Notes under the pieces: generated by a model
Database searches by the model: none
What the model was told of the DNA's origin: nothing
Seen by the model: the letters and a program-made list of their open reading frames with translations, nothing else
Translations under genes and position numbers: made by a program
Source: Mitsuaria sp. 7
GTDB lineage: Bacteria > Pseudomonadota > Gammaproteobacteria > Burkholderiales > Burkholderiaceae_C
Assembly: GCF_001653795.1 (NCBI RefSeq)
Contig: NZ_CP011514.1
Span: 3,924,279-3,988,278 of the forward strand
Reading direction: 5' to 3'
Length of the DNA: 64,000 nucleotides
Part shown: piece by piece, positions 16,582 to 24,542 of the stretch
How the letters are laid out: each line of letters opens with the position of its first letter
Numbering within the stretch: the stretch's first letter is position 1

Positions 16582-17757
16582 ATGAGCCTGCTCAACTTCG
16601 AATCCGCCGAACTCGACCGCCGCGGCGCGCCGCACACCGCGCGCGAGATCGCCCAGCAACCCCAGGTCTGGCGCACGGTGCATGCGCTGGTGCAGTCGCA
16701 GCGCGCGGCGATCGATGCCTTCCTGCAGCCGCTGCTGGCGCTGCCGGACCTGCGCATCGTGCTGACGGGCGCGGGCAGCTCGGCCTTCATCGGGCAATGC
16801 CTGACCCCCGCACTGCTGCAGCAGCTGGGCGCCAGGCCCGGGATCCGCGTCGAGGCCATCGCCACCACCGACATCGTCTCCAACCCCGCGCAGTGCCTGC
16901 AGCCGGGCGTGCCGACGCTGCTGGTCTCCTTCGCCCGCTCGGGCAACAGCCCGGAGAGCCTGGCGGCGGTGGAGCTGGCCGACGCGACCGTCGGCGAGTG
17001 CCATCACCTCGCGGTCACCTGCGCGGCCGAAGGCACGCTGGCGCGCCGGCTCGGCGATCGCGAGCGCGCCCACGTGCTGCTGCTGCCCGACGAGACCCAC
17101 GACCGCGCGTTCGCGATGACCTCCAGCTTCACCGGCATGCTGCTGGCCGCGGCCTGGGCCTTCGGCATGGCGCTGCCGTCGGTCGACACGCTCGGCGACG
17201 CGGCGCGCCAGCTGCTCGCGACCGAGGCCGCGCGCCTGGACGCGCTGAACGCCCAACCCTTCGAGCGCGTCGTCGTGCTCGGCAGCAACGGCCTGCAGGG
17301 CCTGGCGAAGGAAGCCGCGCTGAAGGTGCTGGAGCTGAGCGACGGCCGCCTGGTGGCGCTGGCCGATTCGCCGCTGGGCTTCCGCCACGGTCCGAAGACC
17401 ATCCTGAACGACCGCACGCTGGTGCTGATCGTGCTGTCCAACGACAGCTACACCCGGCGCTACGACCTGGACCTGCTGCGCGAGCTGCGCCGCCAGGGCC
17501 GCGGCCGCATCGTCGCGCTCAGCACCTCGGCGCTGAACGCCGAGGACGCGCTGGCCGCCGACGACGTGCTGCTGGACCTGCCGGTCAACGCGCCCGACCT
17601 GGCGCTGGCGCCGGTGGCGCTGGTCTTCGCGCAGTGCCTGGCGCTGCTGGCCTCGCTGAAGCTGGGCATCACGCCGGACAATCCCAGCGCCTCGGGCACC
17701 GTGACGCGCGTCGTCAGCGGCGTCATCATCCATCCGCTCGCCACCCCGGCGCCATGA
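16582..17757 (+). CDS. agaS: AgaS-like galactosamine-6-phosphate deaminase/isomerase (SIS domains)
   Basis: A 391-residue cytoplasmic protein with two SIS sugar-isomerase domains. The first holds LTGAGSSAFIGQ near residue 57 and SFARSGNSPES near 115; the second holds LGSNGLQGLAKEAALKVLEL near 235 and the substrate loop PLGFRHGPKTIL near 265. This matches AgaS of the N-acetylgalactosamine pathways, which converts galactosamine-6-phosphate to tagatose-6-phosphate and ammonia. It lies between the GatZ-like gene and the sugar kinase gene, 93 bp after the former. The intervening gap contains a short direct repeat (ACGCCTGAACG twice). No strong ribosome site is visible before the ATG. Confidence 0.85.
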   Translation: MSLLNFESAELDRRGAPHTAREIAQQPQVWRTVHALVQSQRAAIDAFLQPLLALPDLRIVLTGAGSSAFIGQCLTPALLQQLGARPGIRVEAIATTDIVSNPAQCLQPGVPTLLVSFARSGNSPESLAAVELADATVGECHHLAVTCAAEGTLARRLGDRERAHVLLLPDETHDRAFAMTSSFTGMLLAAAWAFGMALPSVDTLGDAARQLLATEAARLDALNAQPFERVVVLGSNGLQGLAKEAALKVLELSDGRLVALADSPLGFRHGPKTILNDRTLVLIVLSNDSYTRRYDLDLLRELRRQGRGRIVALSTSALNAEDALAADDVLLDLPVNAPDLALAPVALVFAQCLALLASLKLGITPDNPSASGTVTRVVSGVIIHPLATPAP

Positions 17758-17793
17758 ATCGCTCCGTCCTCCGATCTGTCCACTGACCCGCTC

Positions 17794-18759
17794 ATGACTC
17801 CTGGCACCCACGACACCGCCGAGCGCCCGATCTTCCTCGGCATCGACGGCGGCGGCACCAAGACCTCCTTCCTGCTGCTGGACGGCGGCGGCCGGCAGTT
17901 GGCCCGCCACACGACGACGACCAGCTACTACCTGGAGATCGGCTTCGGCGCGCTGCGCGTGCTACTGCGCGACGGCGTCACCGAGACGCTGAAGCTCGCC
18001 GGCGTGGCGCCGGAACAGGTCACGTCCGCCTTCGCCGGGCTCCCGGCCCACGGCGAGGACAGCGCGCTGTCGGCCGACTTCGACAGCCTGCTGGCCGGCG
18101 CCCTGCCGCGCGCGGTCATCGGCAACGACATGGTCTGCAGCTGGGCCGGCTCGCTAGGCGGCGACGACGGCATCAGCGTGGTCGCGGGCACCGGCTCGAT
18201 CGCCTACGGCGAATGGCTGGGCCGCGGCGCGCGCGCCGGCGGCTGGGGCGAGGTCTTCGGCGACGAGGGCTCGGCCTACTGGCTCGCGCGTGAAGGGCTC
18301 GCGCTGTTCTCGCGCATGGCCGACGGCCGCGCCGCGCCGGGACCGCTGCTCGGGCTGGTGCGCGAGCACTTCCAGCTGGCGCACGACCTGGACCTCTGCG
18401 CGGCGATCAACGGCGACGCGGCGCGCAGCCGCCTCGCGCAGTTCGCGCGGCTCGTGTCCGCGGCGGCCGTCGACGGCGACGCGCAGGCGATCGCTCTGCT
18501 GGGCCGCGCCGGCGATGAGCTCGCGGCGCTGGCCGGTGCCATCGCCCGGCAACTGGCGCTGCCCGCGGAGGCGCAGGTCCTGGTCTCCTACACCGGCGGC
18601 GTCTTCGAAGCCGGCGCCACGGTGACCGATGCCCTGCGCCGCGCGCTGGCCCGGGACGTGCCGGGCGCGACGCTGATCGCGCCGCGTTTCGGTCCCGAAC
18701 TCGGCGCGGCGATGTACGCGGCGCGGCTGGCGGGTTTTCGCCTACGGCCGCAAGGCTGA
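17794..18759 (+). CDS. BadF/BadG-type amino-sugar kinase
   Basis: The 321-residue protein has the actin-like ATPase fold of the BadF/BadG/BcrA group that includes N-acetylglucosamine and glucosamine kinases. PHOSPHATE-1 is FLGIDGGGTKTSF near residue 12; GNDMVCSWAG near 110 and ISVVAGTGSIAYG near 128 are the metal and PHOSPHATE-2 regions; the adenosine region VSYTGGVFEAG is near 268. In this locus it is the natural candidate to phosphorylate galactosamine at C6 before AgaS acts, since no PTS is present. Sugar specificity (free versus N-acetylated) cannot be read from the sequence. Confidence 0.8.
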   Translation: MTPGTHDTAERPIFLGIDGGGTKTSFLLLDGGGRQLARHTTTTSYYLEIGFGALRVLLRDGVTETLKLAGVAPEQVTSAFAGLPAHGEDSALSADFDSLLAGALPRAVIGNDMVCSWAGSLGGDDGISVVAGTGSIAYGEWLGRGARAGGWGEVFGDEGSAYWLAREGLALFSRMADGRAAPGPLLGLVREHFQLAHDLDLCAAINGDAARSRLAQFARLVSAAAVDGDAQAIALLGRAGDELAALAGAIARQLALPAEAQVLVSYTGGVFEAGATVTDALRRALARDVPGATLIAPRFGPELGAAMYAARLAGFRLRPQG

Positions 18760-18793
18760 TTCAGTCCCTTCCGAACGCAGCCGCCTCGATATC

Positions 18794-18810
18794 ATTCGAA
18801 AGTTTTCGAC
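18794..18810. promoter_or_regulatory. Candidate operator upstream of the DeoR regulator
   Basis: ATTCGAAAGTTTTCGAC has the CGAAAG core shared with the divergent region, followed by a TTTTCGA half. It ends 12 bp before the regulator start codon, so binding would block translation-proximal promoter sequence, consistent with autorepression. Confidence 0.55.
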
Positions 18811-18822
18811 TTCCGGATCGTC

Positions 18823-19632
18823 ATGACCACCTCTCCCTCCTCCATCGCCGAGAAGCCTGACGCCGCGCTGCTGATCGACGAGCGTCGGCGGCTGATCCGC
18901 GAGCAGGTGCAGGCGCAGGGCAAGGTCACGGTGGAGGAACTGGCCGAACGCTTCGGCATCTCCGTCGTCACGATCCGCAGCGACCTGAACGCCCTGGCCT
19001 CGACCGGCGCGCTGCTGCGCACGCACGGCGGCGCGCTGGCGCATCGCGACACCGAGGAGGTGCCGATCAGCGTCAAGCAGAAGCTGCATCACGAGCAGAA
19101 GGTGCGCATCGCCATCGAGGCCGCCAAGCTGATCCGCGACGGCGACACCATCCTGCTCGACTCCGGTTCCACGACGGAAGAGATCGCCAAGCAGATCCGC
19201 GGCCTGCGGCTGCAGTCGCTGAACGTCATCACCAACGCGCTGAACATCGCGGTGCTGCTGGCGACGGTGCCGGGCGTCAACGTGATCATGCCGGGCGGGC
19301 TGCTGCGGCAGAACTCGTATTCGCTGTCCGGCCCGCAGGCGGTGACGGCGCTGCAGAGCCTCTACGCGGACCGGTTGTTCCTCGGCGTCGACAGCCTTGA
19401 TCCGGAGATCGGCCTGATGACGCCGCATCTGCTGGAGGCGCAGCTGAACGCGCAGATGATGAAGATCGCGCGTCAGATCGTCGCGGTCGCGGACGCCTCC
19501 AAGCTGATGAAGCGCAACCTTTCGGTGATCGCGCCGGTCGAGCAGATCGACATGCTGATCACCGACAAGGAGGCCGACGAGGGGATCGTCGGCGAACTGC
19601 GACGCCGGGGCGTCGAGGTGGTGCTGGCTTGA
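18823..19632 (+). CDS. agaR: DeoR-family transcriptional regulator (AgaR-like)
   Basis: A 269-residue repressor. The N-terminal winged helix-turn-helix (RRRLIREQVQAQGKVTVEEL, then ISVVTIRSDLNAL) occupies residues 20-75, followed by the DeoR effector domain: LLDSGSTTEEIA near 108 is the sugar-phosphate-binding loop and NALNIAVLLA follows. It ends the rightward arm 63 bp after the kinase gene. The natural effector would be a phosphorylated galactosamine or tagatose. CTTTCG-type repeats in front of this gene and in the divergent region are likely its targets. The AgaR symbol is given by context and family, not by close match. Confidence 0.8.
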   Translation: MTTSPSSIAEKPDAALLIDERRRLIREQVQAQGKVTVEELAERFGISVVTIRSDLNALASTGALLRTHGGALAHRDTEEVPISVKQKLHHEQKVRIAIEAAKLIRDGDTILLDSGSTTEEIAKQIRGLRLQSLNVITNALNIAVLLATVPGVNVIMPGGLLRQNSYSLSGPQAVTALQSLYADRLFLGVDSLDPEIGLMTPHLLEAQLNAQMMKIARQIVAVADASKLMKRNLSVIAPVEQIDMLITDKEADEGIVGELRRRGVEVVLA

Positions 19633-19643
19633 TCGGATCAGAC

Positions 19644-20030
19644 CTAGAGGATCTTGTCGGACCCAGAGACGGTAACCTGCACTGTATTCGACTCCCTGAG
19701 CATGATCGACATATCGCGCTCTGAGGAGTCCTGGTCAACCTCCTGCCGTTTGACCTCCAGTCGCGGATACCTCTCGGCCAGCATTTCAAGCTGCTGCTGA
19801 AGTTGTTCCTGCAACGATCCGAGATCGCTCCATCCGACTGAACAGGCTAACTCCGCGGCCATCATCACGCCCCGGGTCGACGCCACGATGTCTTTCGCCG
19901 CATCATTCCCCACGGCCTCGAAATCCAGCACAAACGATTTATCAGCGATGCTCAACGTCCATTCGCGGGGCGGTTGCCAGTCGTCAGGCACCGGCCTCGG
20001 GGCGAGCAGATCAAAGTTTTCGATAAACAT
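19644..20030 (-). CDS. Hypothetical protein, 128 aa
   Basis: Not recognised. The start at 20030 has a good AAGGAG ribosome site about 6 bp upstream, which supports it as real. The N-terminal half is a beta-like stretch (EWTLSIADKSFVLDFEAV); the C-terminal half contains a Gln-rich amphipathic helix (LQEQLQQQLEMLAERYPRLEV) and an acidic, polar tail. There is no signal peptide or membrane segment. Base composition is lower in GC than the neighbours. It converges on the DeoR regulator with an 11-bp gap and lies upstream of nothing obvious; the RTX gene follows on the same strand to the right. Confidence 0.55.
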   Translation of the reverse strand: MFIENFDLLAPRPVPDDWQPPREWTLSIADKSFVLDFEAVGNDAAKDIVASTRGVMMAAELACSVGWSDLGSLQEQLQQQLEMLAERYPRLEVKRQEVDQDSSERDMSIMLRESNTVQVTVSGSDKIL

Positions 20031-20255
20031 AAATTCTCCTTCGGAAAGTTGGCATGCGATGCGCCGTCGATATGCCGATCATCAGCACGCGCGACGCACC
20101 GGATGGCCTAGTCGGTTTGCGAAGGCATCGGGATCCATCGAGGTGACGGATCGACAGGATGATCAGCGCTTGAGCTGCACGTACGGAGCCTCACGCGACG
20201 GCGCATCGCATTGCGCGAGCGGATCGACCGACCAGACGGCCTCGCCTGACGACGC

Positions 20256-21386
20256 TCAGAGCAGGCTGAACGGCAGCGTCCCCAGATGGTTCAACTGGAA
20301 CTGGCTGCCGTCGTCCAGCATGAAGCGCTCGATCGCGAATTGGCGCTGCGTGCCGTTCCTGATGGTGACCCGGGTGTCGTACAGGCCGTCCTCTTGCAGG
20401 AGCTGGATCACCAGATCGGGCCCTTCCGTCCGCTTGAGCAGCAGATCCGTCCGGATCCCGGGCCCGAAGCGGAGCGTGTCGACATTGCCCTCCGTGTCGT
20501 CCCAGTCGTCGATCTGATCCTTCCCGCCGCCGAAGGTCACGACGTACTCGTCGTCGCCCTTGCGGCCGGTCATGACGTTGTCCTTCCGGTCTCCCTCGAA
20601 CCGGTCGGCGGCGTCGGTGCCGACGACGTTCTCCACGTTGATCAGCCGGTCGATGCCGCGCGTTCCCCAACGGACCTCCCGCTTCGCCAGCGATGCCTGG
20701 ATGCCGGTCCCTGCCTCGACGAAGGCCGAGTGGTAGTCCACGGTGTCGACGCCGCCGCCGCCGCGGATGTGCTTGTTGTCCGGGCAAGGGTCGCCGGAGC
20801 CTCCATGCGCCACCGTGATCATGTCGTCGCCGGCGCCCGCGGAGACCCGATCGCGACCGGTGCCGGTGTAGATCCTGTCGTCCTCGCCGGTGCCTTTTGT
20901 GATGTCGTCGCCCGGCGTCCCGACAATGACGCGCGACGATCGCGGCGCGCCGGTCTGGCGTTCATCTCGAGTCGTCACCGCGCTTGCGGCGAGCCCGCCG
21001 CTCGCATCTTGCGGGGGCAGCTCGAGGCGATCCCTGCTCACGAGTTCAGACAGGCGGCGCCAGGGCGCCAGGTCGTTCACGACGTCGACGAAGGCGCCGT
21101 TGCGGTACTGGATCTTGTCGAGGCGCCATGCCCCTTGGCGGTCCCCGTACCAGTCTTTCAGTCGCAGGTGGTGAGCGTGCTCCGGCACCCGGATCAGGAG
21201 ATCGTCGCACGCGCGGTCGAACCGCAGTTGATCGACGGTGTAGACCTTGCCGGCCGTCTCCTGGTAGATCCTCAGCGTGCGCAGGTCGGGATGGGGGTAG
21301 AAGACCCAATCCCCGAGCCGCGGGTCCCAGAGGTATCCCCGTGTCCGATTCGCCTCGCCGGCAGGCGTGTTGCGGACCTTGCTCAT
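20256..21386 (-). CDS. Short RTX-type calcium-binding protein
   Basis: A 376-residue acidic protein. The start MSKVRN is preceded by AAAGGA. Residues 1-150 are a unique domain with no hydrophobic signal. Residues 155-190 hold four imperfect RTX nonapeptides (GTPGDDITK, GTGEDDRIY, GTGRDRVS, GAGDDMIT), and a second, weaker RTX patch lies near 235-270 (GTDAADRFEG, GRKGDDEYV). The last 80 residues resemble the haemolysin-related C-terminal domain, ending in a hydrophobic FSLL as type I secretion substrates often do. No ABC exporter or membrane-fusion gene is in the window. The N-terminal domain, not a known toxin domain, carries the unknown function. Confidence 0.75.
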   Translation of the reverse strand: MSKVRNTPAGEANRTRGYLWDPRLGDWVFYPHPDLRTLRIYQETAGKVYTVDQLRFDRACDDLLIRVPEHAHHLRLKDWYGDRQGAWRLDKIQYRNGAFVDVVNDLAPWRRLSELVSRDRLELPPQDASGGLAASAVTTRDERQTGAPRSSRVIVGTPGDDITKGTGEDDRIYTGTGRDRVSAGAGDDMITVAHGGSGDPCPDNKHIRGGGGVDTVDYHSAFVEAGTGIQASLAKREVRWGTRGIDRLINVENVVGTDAADRFEGDRKDNVMTGRKGDDEYVVTFGGGKDQIDDWDDTEGNVDTLRFGPGIRTDLLLKRTEGPDLVIQLLQEDGLYDTRVTIRNGTQRQFAIERFMLDDGSQFQLNHLGTLPFSLL

Positions 21387-21521
21387 TGACTGTTCCTTTG
21401 CGATCGGAACCGCGGCGCGAGCACGCCACGGCGCGCATGCCGACGCCACCCGCAGCGCATCCGCGAGCGGTCGTCCCATGCAACCGCTTGGTCAACGCCG
21501 GCGGGGTTGGCGCTCGCCAGA

Positions 21522-22394
21522 TCAGCGCTTGAACTGCGCGCAGGGATCCTCGCGCGACGGCGCGGGCGTGCGCTCGACGCGGTCGTAGCCGCCGGCGGCC
21601 GTCGCGCTGCCCGGCTCCAGATAGGCGATGGCGTCGATGTCCGACGCCGGCACGCCGGCCGCCTGCAGATAGACCGGCACGGCGACATCGCGGCGCACGT
21701 GGCCGTTCCCCGCGATCAGCACGACGCGCTTCGCGCCGGACGCCCGCGCGTCGAGCATGGCCTGCGCCATCGCGGCGTCGCGCGCGCGTTGCGCCTGGAC
21801 CATGCCCGGCAGCATGGCCTCCGGCATCGCGCCGCAGTGGCCGTCCTGGATGTCCTGGCGCAGCGTGTCCTGTTGCGCCGCGTTCCACACGGCGCGTTCG
21901 CGCAACGCGAGCAGGTCGGCGGGCCAGGCGGCGTCGCCTTCGCGGACGATCCTGCGGATCCGGTCGCGGTCGATGTTGCCGCCGCGGACTTCTGCCCCCG
22001 ACTGCAGCGCGGCCTCGAACAGCGGCTGATGCAGCGGCCAGCGCCAGCCCTTGCGGTCGAACTTCGCGGCGTCGACGACGGCGTTCACGTCGCCCGGCGC
22101 GGCCTTGCGCGCCGTCGCGACGGCGGCATCCTCGCTGCGCGAGAACTGCTCGAAGACGACCACCGTCTTCGGTTCCTGCGCGATCAGCCGACGCAGTTGC
22201 TCCGCGCGGGCGCGGTGGTGTTCGGGGTTGTCGTGCAGCTCGCCGAGCAGGACGAATTCGGGCTCGGCATTGGTGGACGCCGCCATAGTCGGCGTCGTGT
22301 CCGTCGTGTCCGTCGTGGGCGCCGTGGGCGTCGCGCAGGCGGCGAGCAGGAGCGGAAGAAGCGCCAGGGCGGCGCCGCGGGAGGCGATGTTCAT
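21522..22394 (-). CDS. ChaN-family lipoprotein
   Basis: A 290-residue lipoprotein: the ATG at 22394 leads to a signal peptide with lipobox LLLAACA (Cys near residue 20), then a Thr-rich linker with a short repeated TTD unit. The globular part matches the ChaN/haem-binding family (PF04187): EFVLLGELHDNPEHH near residue 47, VVVFEQFSR near 82, and VVLIAGNGHVRRDVAVP near 225, which supply the conserved Glu and His residues. Family members bind haem or take part in iron uptake; no TonB receptor is adjacent. A much longer upstream frame exists but the lipobox fixes the start. Confidence 0.8.
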   Translation of the reverse strand: MNIASRGAALALLPLLLAACATPTAPTTDTTDTTPTMAASTNAEPEFVLLGELHDNPEHHRARAEQLRRLIAQEPKTVVVFEQFSRSEDAAVATARKAAPGDVNAVVDAAKFDRKGWRWPLHQPLFEAALQSGAEVRGGNIDRDRIRRIVREGDAAWPADLLALRERAVWNAAQQDTLRQDIQDGHCGAMPEAMLPGMVQAQRARDAAMAQAMLDARASGAKRVVLIAGNGHVRRDVAVPVYLQAAGVPASDIDAIAYLEPGSATAAGGYDRVERTPAPSREDPCAQFKR

Positions 22395-22536
22395 GGAAGC
22401 GGTCCTGGAGGCAGGGGGATGCGAACAGGCCTGGCGACGGCGCCGCGAACCGCTGGAAACGGCGGTGGCGGCGCTGGCTGGGTCGGACATGCATTGTCGG
22501 GCATCCGCCCCGCCATCCGCCCGGAGCCGGGCAGGA

Positions 22537-22869
22537 TCAGAGGGGCGCTTGCACCTGCACCTGCATGCTCGAATAGAGGGCCATGGCAGCCATCGCCAAC
22601 TGCGCGGCGACGTTCGATGCCGTCTCGCGGATCTCGTCGTTGGGCGCCTCATACTCTGTCACAAGCGCCGCGATGAGCTGCGCGATCTGCTCGGCAGACA
22701 TCGTTGCCTTCAGCGCGGCGTTGTCGAATTCGACCAGACCTTCATCGGTCTCGAAGACCGAGGTCCGCTGTGCCAGAAGGTCATTCGCGTATTTCAATCC
22801 GGACTGCAGCGATGCGCCTGCAGCAGTGGACGTCGTGTTCTCCAGCGTCGTCTGCGATGCAATCGTCAT
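22537..22869 (-). CDS. Hypothetical protein, 110 aa
   Basis: Not recognised. The start at 22869 is supported by GAAGGAGAAC about 6 bp upstream. The product is small, acidic, Ala/Gln/Thr-rich and predicted mainly helical, with no signal peptide, ending in a slightly hydrophobic stretch (MAAMALYSSMQVQVQ). Its composition is unlike that of the housekeeping neighbours and more like a secreted or phage-style small protein. It sits between sppA and the ChaN gene on the same strand. Together with the other orphan and the RTX gene it makes a small accessory patch. Confidence 0.5.
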   Translation of the reverse strand: MTIASQTTLENTTSTAAGASLQSGLKYANDLLAQRTSVFETDEGLVEFDNAALKATMSAEQIAQLIAALVTEYEAPNDEIRETASNVAAQLAMAAMALYSSMQVQVQAPL

Positions 22870-23015
22870 GACAAGTTCTCCTTCAGAAGTGAGGCACGTC
22901 GCGCGTGCCGAGTACGGAACGCATCGGCCACGCGCCGCGGCGCGACGCGCGGTACCGATGCCGCGCCGTAGTCCTCTTCCGAAGGAGATCGGATCGCCGG
23001 TCCGGCGAGCGCCGG

Positions 23016-24083
23016 TCAGCGGATGGACGTCATCGATCGCATCGCCTTGACCGCGCCCTCGCCCATGGACGCGCCGAAGCGTTTGGCGATGCGTTCGGCC
23101 ACGTTGTCGCGCGGCGTGTAGTCGACGACGTCCTCGGCCTTCACCACCTCGCGGGCGACGTAGTCCAGCGTGCCCGTGCCGTCGGCCAGGCCGAGCTGGA
23201 TGGCCTGCTCGCCGTTCCAGAACAGGCCGGAGAACATCTCCGGCGTTTCCTTGAGCCGCGTGCCGCGACCCTCGCGCACCACCGCGATGAACTGCTGGTG
23301 GATCTGGTCCAGCATCGCCTGCGCGTACGCCTGCTGCTTCGGGGTCACCGGCGAGAACGGATCCAGCATCCCCTTGTTCTCGCCCGCCGTCATCAGGCGG
23401 CGCTCGACGCCGACCTTCTTCATCACCTCGGTGAAGCCGAAGCCGTCCATCAGCACGCCGATCGAGCCCACCACCGACGCCTTGTCGACGTAGATCTCGT
23501 CCGCGCCCGCGGCGATGTAGTACGCGCCGGAGGCGCAGATCTCCTCGACGACCGCGTAGACCTTCTTCTTGTGCAGCGCCTTCAGGCGCTTGAGCTCGTC
23601 GTTGACGATGCCCGACTGCACCGGGCTGCCGCCCGGCGAGTTGATGCGCAGCACCACCGCCTGCGAACCCGGATCCTCGAACGCGGCCTTCAGCGCGGCG
23701 TTGATGAGCTCGGCGCTGGCCTCGGTGTCGGGCGCGATCTCGCCGCGCACCTCGACGAGCGCCGTGTGCGGCCCGGTCGTCGCGCCGCCGTGGTGCCTGG
23801 TCGCGAACATCGACCAGATGAACAGCAGCAGCACCGACACCCAGATCAGCCGGAAGAAGGTCTTCCAGCGCCGGTCGCTGCGGCGGTCGCGCAGGTAGTC
23901 GTGGGCGAACTGCTCGATCACGTGTTCGTAGCGGCCGGGCACGGCTGCGGCGGGCGTGGCCGATGCGGGCTGCGCCGCCGCAGCGGGCGCCGCGGCCTTC
24001 AGGATGTCCTCGGGCCGCGCCGTCGCGTCGGGGATCGGGCGGGGCAGATCACTGCCGCCGCTGGAGTCGTCGTTGGGGTTCAT
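23016..24083 (-). CDS. sppA: Signal peptide peptidase SppA (S49 family)
   Basis: A 355-residue membrane-anchored S49 protease. A Pro/Ala-rich cytoplasmic head is followed by one membrane helix near residue 95 (LIWVSVLLLFIWSMF). The Ser/Lys dyad region is present: LRINSPGGSPVQSG near 150, EEICASGAYYIAAGAD with the nucleophile Ser near 190, and VGSIGVLMDGFGF. It degrades leftover signal peptides in the inner membrane and is of the shorter, single-domain type. It starts one base from the stop of the Rieske gene, so the two are coupled, in the rluC-HAD-Rieske-sppA order common in betaproteobacteria. Confidence 0.9.
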   Translation of the reverse strand: MNPNDDSSGGSDLPRPIPDATARPEDILKAAAPAAAAQPASATPAAAVPGRYEHVIEQFAHDYLRDRRSDRRWKTFFRLIWVSVLLLFIWSMFATRHHGGATTGPHTALVEVRGEIAPDTEASAELINAALKAAFEDPGSQAVVLRINSPGGSPVQSGIVNDELKRLKALHKKKVYAVVEEICASGAYYIAAGADEIYVDKASVVGSIGVLMDGFGFTEVMKKVGVERRLMTAGENKGMLDPFSPVTPKQQAYAQAMLDQIHQQFIAVVREGRGTRLKETPEMFSGLFWNGEQAIQLGLADGTGTLDYVAREVVKAEDVVDYTPRDNVAERIAKRFGASMGEGAVKAMRSMTSIR

Positions 24084-24470
24084 TCAATCCTCGAAAACGG
24101 GTCGCGTGTCGCGCGATGGATACCAATAGACCTGGCCGTCGCGTTCGCGCACGTCGAGCTTGGTCAGGCCGAAACGGCCACACATGCCGGTCACGCAGCG
24201 CCCGTCCCGCGGGTGGTACACGGCGCCGTGGATGCTGCAGATGATGTATTCCTTCTTGCTGTCCAGGAACTCGCCTTCCTGCCAGTCCATCTCGGTCGGC
24301 ACATGGGCGCAGCGGTTCAGGTAGCCGACGACCTCGCCGTCGAAGCGCAGCGCGAAGGCCGAGGCCGGCTGGCGGAACTGCAGCACGTCGAAGGTGTGCG
24401 CGCGACCGCGTTCCTCCAGCTCGGAGGAGGCGCACAGCGGCACCGGGGGCAGGTCTTGCTCGGGCGTCAT
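24084..24470 (-). CDS. Rieske [2Fe-2S] domain protein
   Basis: A 128-residue soluble protein with one Rieske domain. The cluster ligands are seen as NRCAHVPTEM (Cys-x-His) near residue 52 and ICSIHGAVYHP (Cys-x-x-His) near 77; the later Cys pair (RCVTGMCGRF) may be a disulfide or an extra feature. It probably works as a small ferredoxin-like electron carrier, partner unknown. It is the third gene of the rluC-sppA unit, a conserved position in Burkholderiales. Confidence 0.88.
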   Translation of the reverse strand: MTPEQDLPPVPLCASSELEERGRAHTFDVLQFRQPASAFALRFDGEVVGYLNRCAHVPTEMDWQEGEFLDSKKEYIICSIHGAVYHPRDGRCVTGMCGRFGLTKLDVRERDGQVYWYPSRDTRPVFED

Positions 24471-24542
24471 TCGGAAGGAGTCCGGGAAGCAGGAAGGAGA
24501 GGAAGGCGATCGGGAAGTGATCGGGAGGCGGTCGTCGCGCGG

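Noticed and set aside
20031..20255. Possible gene or RNA between the 128-aa orphan and the RTX gene
   Set aside because: I saw no ribosome site, hairpin or coding pattern; it looks like ordinary spacer and promoter DNA.
22290..22330. Tandem GTCGTGTCC-type repeats in the ChaN gene
   Set aside because: They encode the short TTD linker after the lipobox and need no further explanation.
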